From NCBI GenBank assembly GCA_964235945.1, contig CAXSDV010000005.1:1-64000 (forward strand): 64,000 nucleotides of DNA. The letters run 5' to 3'. Under the pieces are notes generated by a model. That model searched no databases, was not told the origin of the DNA, and was given only the letters and a program-made list of their open reading frames with translations. Position numbers and translations under genes: made by a program. Below are positions 61,301-64,000 of this stretch, piece by piece (position 1 is the stretch's first letter; every line of letters starts with the position of its first letter). The DNA comes from JASLDZ01 sp964235945. Lineage in GTDB: Bacteria > Pseudomonadota > Alphaproteobacteria > Caulobacterales > Caulobacteraceae.

Positions 61301-61522
61301 GGAGAAGCTTCCCGCGGCGCCGCCCGCGTCCAGGCGGTCCAGCCGCACCCGGGCGGGCACGCCCTCGCGGCGCAGGTAATCCTGCGCCAAACGCACGCCC
61401 ACCGCGTTGCGCTGCGCCCACAGCACGCCCAGCCCCAGGGCGCCCGCGCCCAGCACGCCCAACGCAAGCCCGCCGGCGACGGCCGGCGCGCGCAGGCGGC
61501 GGGCGGGGGCGGGCGGGCTCAC
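58370..61522 (-). CDS. ydbH: YdbH-family intermembrane phospholipid transport protein
   Basis: A 1050-residue AsmA-like protein. One N-terminal transmembrane helix (APAVAGGLALGVLGAGALGL to GVLWAQ) anchors it in the inner membrane. The rest is beta-rich periplasmic repeat with many R-L-D-L, L-A-L-A-G-D and L-R-L-D-L-P type strands, expected to form a hydrophobic groove for lipids. The C-terminal part, PLPKGTPVDLTLDTSLNFDD, is the conserved YdbH ending. Its start is GTG at 61520-61522. It is somewhat longer than E. coli YdbH (about 880). It is first in a ydbH-ynbE-ydbL unit. Confidence 0.9.
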   Translation of the reverse strand: MSPPAPARRLRAPAVAGGLALGVLGAGALGLGVLWAQRNAVGVRLAQDYLRREGVPARVRLDRLDAGGAAGSFSLGPAAAPDLQVDHFEAGFEPMFVSGRPWGAPPRLRTLRLVRPRLRARWDGRRLSFGSLQRLVDEAAAAPPGGGPAPDLDVVDGRLDLVMPWGRLGVGGNARFVRGRLARADLRLPPVDLGAQGGPSARALGGSASAVAVGADRMRVRADLAAVRLVSPASRLDVAAPHFRLDVTAPYPRSGPLRGAVAGRLDLAAAALRAPAGQAVRPAGRLEIDGRWDGGAPAYDGRLDLFVGAASAWAGGVRWSGPALHLASGQASVGRRAGAVSASGPIRVQADAAGGGSPQVRFGPLHGVAAGPIGWEAGRARFDLALSARGEGGLSAAAARRAAVGAAALAPVLPDAQARAAAALGRVALTLPAARARLDARGGLRLDLPRPVQARLGAGAATVELAAANGPLWRAAAGAAGAGEGAFALVASGPGLPRLKLDVGRLALRGDRLEAAGALALAGDLGRARGLDLAVRGALSRAGGRTTARLAVPATLTLASLNGADGALLLRGAAVRLRPVEAPLLELDASNGWRVRAAVAQAGLVLPSAQVRLADASARLDFAGGAGRPAAGRVALDHAGAFDLAPVPRLRPITARGEARLDRSGVQAALDLALLRGGVGLGRAVLHQDPSSGVGEARWSLPALAFAPGGLQPADLAPAARPFASDVRGTVAVEAAARWARAEPPVASARVASSGLDLRSPVGMVHGLRGVLDLPSLLPLAAGPQHLEADRLDLPVPLTALAADLAFAPGRLEVTGARAVLADGVVRLDALVVPLTPGARLSSVLHLERVDLGRVLSGFNLSQAVTAQARLTGAVPFSFGPQGLRIANGRVAADGPGRLSVRRAALEGASATTGPPSAPGSPAVAKPPATGAVQDFAYQALEDLAFDRLDAVVDSRPGGRLGVVFHAKGRHDPPKAPPPPRFALVDLLRGRAFDKPIPLPKGTPVDLTLDTSLNFDDLLAAYGRLGRDVAGAGGAAALRAPGVGSAPVQP

Positions 61523-61565
61523 GCCGGGGCGGGCGGGGCCGCCGCCGCGCGGGCGCCCGCGCGGA

Positions 61566-62909
61566 TCAGCCCAGCACCTCGCCCACCGTCTCGGTCGGCA
61601 GGCGGCGGTCGACCAGGCCGTAACGCGAGACCAGGCCGTAGGCGGCGATGACCAGGTAGCAGAGCACCGGCACGGCGAAGGCGATGCTCAGCCCCGCGGA
61701 GTCGGCGATCTTGCCGACCAGGAACGGCACCACGGCCCCGCCGAAGATGGCCAGGCAGAGCAGGCCCGAGCCGGCCGGCGCGTTCTCGCCCAGGTCCTCG
61801 ATGGCCAGGGTGAAGATGGTCGGGAACATGATGGAGTTGAACAAGCCCACCGCCAGTATGGCGACGGCCGCCGTGGATCCGTGCGCCAGGCAGGAAACGG
61901 ACACCAACGCGCCCGCGCCCAACGCCGCGTAGGCCAGCACCGTGCCCGCCTTGACGCGCCGCAGCACCGCCGAGCCCACGAAGCGGCCGATCATGGCCCC
62001 GCCCCAGTAGACCGCGACCAGCGAGCCTGCGACCTCCAGCGACGTCTTGTGCCGGGCCGCGGCGTAGCTTTCCAGCCCTCCTCCGATCACGCCGGGCTGG
62101 AGCAGGTAGTTGGTCAGGAAGCTGCCGATGGCCACCTCCGCCCCCACGTAGACGAAGATGCACACCACGCCGAACAGCAGGCGCGGGCTTTTCAGCGCGC
62201 GGGCGTAGCCTCCGCCGCTCTCCTGCACCGTGCGGGGCGAGAGCTTGTAGAACAGTACGCAGGCCCCCGCGAGCAGCAGCACGGCCACGGCGATGCCGAC
62301 GAAGGGCCCCTGCACCGCGTGCGCCTCCTGGTGGCGGTAGAGCGCCATCACGGCGGGCGGGGTGGTCTTCGGGTCGGGGGAGGCTTGGCTGTGGGCGAGG
62401 ATCAGCGCGGAGCCGAACAGCGGGCCGACGGTGGTGGCCAGCGAATTGAACGCCTGGCCGAGCGTCAGCCGGCTGTGGGACTGGCGCGGGTCGCCGATCA
62501 TGGCGGTGAGCGGGTTCACCGCCACCTGAACGATGGTGACGCCGCTCGCCAGCACGAAGGTCGCGGCCAGGAAACCGGCGTAGACGCCCGACTCGGCGGC
62601 GGGGGTGAACAGCAGGCACCCCGCCGCGGTGACCACCAGGCCGACGGTGATGCTCTGGAGATAGCCGAGCTTGTTCAGCATCCAGGCGGCGGGGGCGGAC
62701 ATGACGAAGTAGGCGCCGAAGAACACGAACGGGGCCAGGGCCGCGTCCTGAAAGCTGAGCGAGAACATCGCCTTGAGCTTGGGCGTCAGCGTATCGATCA
62801 ACACCGTGCAGAACCCGAAGGCGAAGAACAGCGCCATGGTGACGGGAAACAACTTCTCGGACGCGCGGCCGACCGCGCGCCCCGTGGTCGCGCCCGACGG
62901 CGCCGCCAT
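61566..62909 (-). CDS. FHS-family sugar MFS transporter
   Basis: A 447-residue, 12-helix transporter of the fucose/glucose-galactose permease type. FFAFGFCTVLIDTLTPKLKA opens helix 1, QVAVNPLTAMIGDPRQSHSR and LTLGQAFNSLATTVGPLFGS are family blocks in helices 4-5, and GLFNSIMFPTIFTLAIEDLG is in helix 10. It should be a proton-coupled symporter for a neutral sugar. The start is ATG 62907-62909. It is followed 43 bases later by ydbH and preceded by an AGE epimerase gene, so the imported sugar is probably that enzyme's substrate. Confidence 0.9.
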   Translation of the reverse strand: MAAPSGATTGRAVGRASEKLFPVTMALFFAFGFCTVLIDTLTPKLKAMFSLSFQDAALAPFVFFGAYFVMSAPAAWMLNKLGYLQSITVGLVVTAAGCLLFTPAAESGVYAGFLAATFVLASGVTIVQVAVNPLTAMIGDPRQSHSRLTLGQAFNSLATTVGPLFGSALILAHSQASPDPKTTPPAVMALYRHQEAHAVQGPFVGIAVAVLLLAGACVLFYKLSPRTVQESGGGYARALKSPRLLFGVVCIFVYVGAEVAIGSFLTNYLLQPGVIGGGLESYAAARHKTSLEVAGSLVAVYWGGAMIGRFVGSAVLRRVKAGTVLAYAALGAGALVSVSCLAHGSTAAVAILAVGLFNSIMFPTIFTLAIEDLGENAPAGSGLLCLAIFGGAVVPFLVGKIADSAGLSIAFAVPVLCYLVIAAYGLVSRYGLVDRRLPTETVGEVLG

Positions 62910-63047
62910 GCCCTGAGCCAAATCACACACTCCCTGAAGCCGCCCCACCCTTCCGGCGGGTGCGATGTTGTCCGGCGCGTCGCCGCGGTCGACGACAGGC
63001 CGTCGACGCCCTTACGTCAACCGCACCGCTCGGGAAACGGCTTATCG

Positions 63048-64000
63048 TCACGGTTGCGCCGCGGACGGGGCCTCCAGGGTGAAGAGCTGATCGAAGGCCA
63101 CCAGCAGGTGGTACAGCGTGCTGGCCGGCACCACCGGGGCGGTGGAGCGCCCCTGCGCGTCGAACTGGTCGATCCACAGCCCGGGCGTGTCCGTCGAGAG
63201 ATAGCCGTCCAGCAGGCGCTCGGCCGCGGCGCGGGTCTCCTCGGCGTGACCGGTGGCGAGGTGGGCCTTCAGGAGTTCCGCCTGGGGCCAGGTGCGGCGG
63301 GTGGCGCGGCGCTGGGCGCCCGACTTGTCGCACTCGTCCACGGCGAAGCCCGCCGGGTCCAGGCCGTGCTCCAGGCCGAATCGGTACAGCTGCTGCGCGC
63401 GGGCCCGCAGATCACGCCCGCCCTGGGCGTGGTGGCGGTGCAGCAGCCAGGTCCACTCGAAGTGGTGTCCCGGCTCGACGCTCAGACCCTCCGGCGGGGG
63501 GAGCGGGTTCAGCTCCTCGTCGAAATACTCGCCCAGGCAGCCCGCCTCCTTGTCGAAGAAGCGATCCTCGAACAGGCCCACGAGCGCCTCCGCGCGCTGC
63601 AGGAAGGCCGTTTCGCCCGTGGCGTCGTGCCAGGCGAGCATGGCCTCCAAGAGGTGCATGTGGGGGTTGGTGCGCCGCGGCAGGGCGGGGGGCAGGCTCT
63701 CGCGGTAGCCGCCGAAAGGGTCGGCCATCTGCGCGTCCATGAAGGCGAGCGTCTTGTCGGCGTGCTCGCGGGCGCGGGGGTCGCCGGTGGTGCGGTGCAC
63801 GCCGGCCAGGGCGAACAGGCAGAAGGCGTGATCGTAGGCGTCGCGCGTGGCGTCGATCACGCCGCCCTCCGGGTTCAGGCGGGCGACCCAGCCCGGCCGG
63901 CCGTCCGGGGCCCAGCAGTACTTCAGGAAGGCGTCGAAGCCGCGCTCCAGCCCGGGAGCGGGATGCCAGCCCTTCTCGCGCGCATGGGCCAGGCACCAGA
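63048..64000 (-). CDS. AGE-family sugar epimerase/isomerase (5' end outside window)
   Basis: 317 residues of an (alpha/alpha)6-barrel enzyme of the N-acylglucosamine 2-epimerase / mannose isomerase group. The frame is open to the window edge, beginning WCLAHAREKGWHPAPGLERG. RDAYDHAFCLFALAGVHRTT, RRTNPHMHLLEAMLAWHDAT, SVEPGHHFEWTWLLHRHH and RRTWPQAELLKAHLATGH supply the conserved His/Glu/Arg residues of the active site. Together with the FHS transporter 138 bases downstream it suggests use of mannose or a related sugar. The substrate is not fixed by sequence. Confidence 0.88.
   Translation of the reverse strand, partial: WCLAHAREKGWHPAPGLERGFDAFLKYCWAPDGRPGWVARLNPEGGVIDATRDAYDHAFCLFALAGVHRTTGDPRAREHADKTLAFMDAQMADPFGGYRESLPPALPRRTNPHMHLLEAMLAWHDATGETAFLQRAEALVGLFEDRFFDKEAGCLGEYFDEELNPLPPPEGLSVEPGHHFEWTWLLHRHHAQGGRDLRARAQQLYRFGLEHGLDPAGFAVDECDKSGAQRRATRRTWPQAELLKAHLATGHAEETRAAAERLLDGYLSTDTPGLWIDQFDAQGRSTAPVVPASTLYHLLVAFDQLFTLEAPSAAQP

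Overview
The window is very GC-rich chromosomal DNA from an alphaproteobacterium. It is most probably a member of the Caulobacteraceae (Caulobacter/Phenylobacterium/Brevundimonas relatives). The main clue is the flagellar cluster at 12.4-19.2 kb: FlbT, FlaF, two short flagellins, a FlaG-like protein, an FlmH/PseH-type acetyltransferase and a FlaEY-like regulator. A LexA box of the alphaproteobacterial GTTC-N7-GTTC type in front of ssb agrees with this. Genus and species cannot be fixed from the sequence alone. The assembly is a draft: two 100-N placeholders interrupt genes (20401-20500 and 56690-56789). At least one more join (about 41838-41849) and one single-base shift (about 25312-25330) look like either real lesions or assembly errors. 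No rRNA, tRNA, CRISPR array, phage or insertion sequence was found.

Layout. 0-3 kb: the end of an unidentified gene, then a minus-strand ketone-body unit (thiolase, scoA, scoB). 3-11 kb: housekeeping genes (small conserved protein, rnhA, thrB, secreted protein, argS, a GNAT enzyme, YqgE, peroxiredoxin, glucokinase, ssb). 11-12.4 kb: two envelope proteins. 12.4-19.2 kb: the flagellin module, all on the minus strand. 19.4-23.7 kb: an extremely acidic protein, a gapped SDR, a lipoprotein, and an HD hydrolase coupled to a NUDIX-winged-helix regulator. 23.7-29.4 kb: a surface-glycan or lipid-like accessory island, with a frameshifted WsaF-like glycosyltransferase divergent from a fatty-acyl-AMP ligase fused to an acyl carrier domain and an AlgX-like SGNH/TPR protein. 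29.5-36.4 kb: a Tat-exported ferritin-like protein, ffh-rpsP-rimM, an HWE-type histidine kinase and a NUDIX hydrolase. 36.5-45.8 kb: a TonB-dependent receptor, PhoD, a CitE-like lyase, two truncated genes meeting head to head, CDP-diacylglycerol diphosphatase, a VanZ-like protein and UDP-glucose dehydrogenase. 46-50.7 kb: two secreted peptidases separated by a structured intergenic region that may encode a small RNA. 50.7-54.2 kb: a lone ketosynthase with its own ACP, small proteins, a GNAT enzyme and two MliC-like domains separated by an in-frame amber codon. 54.3-57.7 kb: tadA, rluB, rsmD and a ferredoxin-like/fRMsr fusion. 57.7-64 kb: the YdbH-YnbE-YdbL envelope-lipid operon, preceded by an FHS sugar transporter and an AGE-family sugar epimerase that runs off the end.

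Functional themes. The flagellar block combines structural flagellins with their post-transcriptional regulators (FlbT, FlaF) and part of the sugar-modification route (FlmH). A good sigma-54 element precedes one flagellin, and both flagellin leaders contain palindromes. Several convergent gene pairs share long GC-rich hairpins with no T-tract. The FAAL-ACP plus cytosolic AlgX-like SGNH-TPR pair is the best candidate for a little-described system: a soluble acyl-ACP-dependent acyltransferase module beside a surface-glycan glycosyltransferase.
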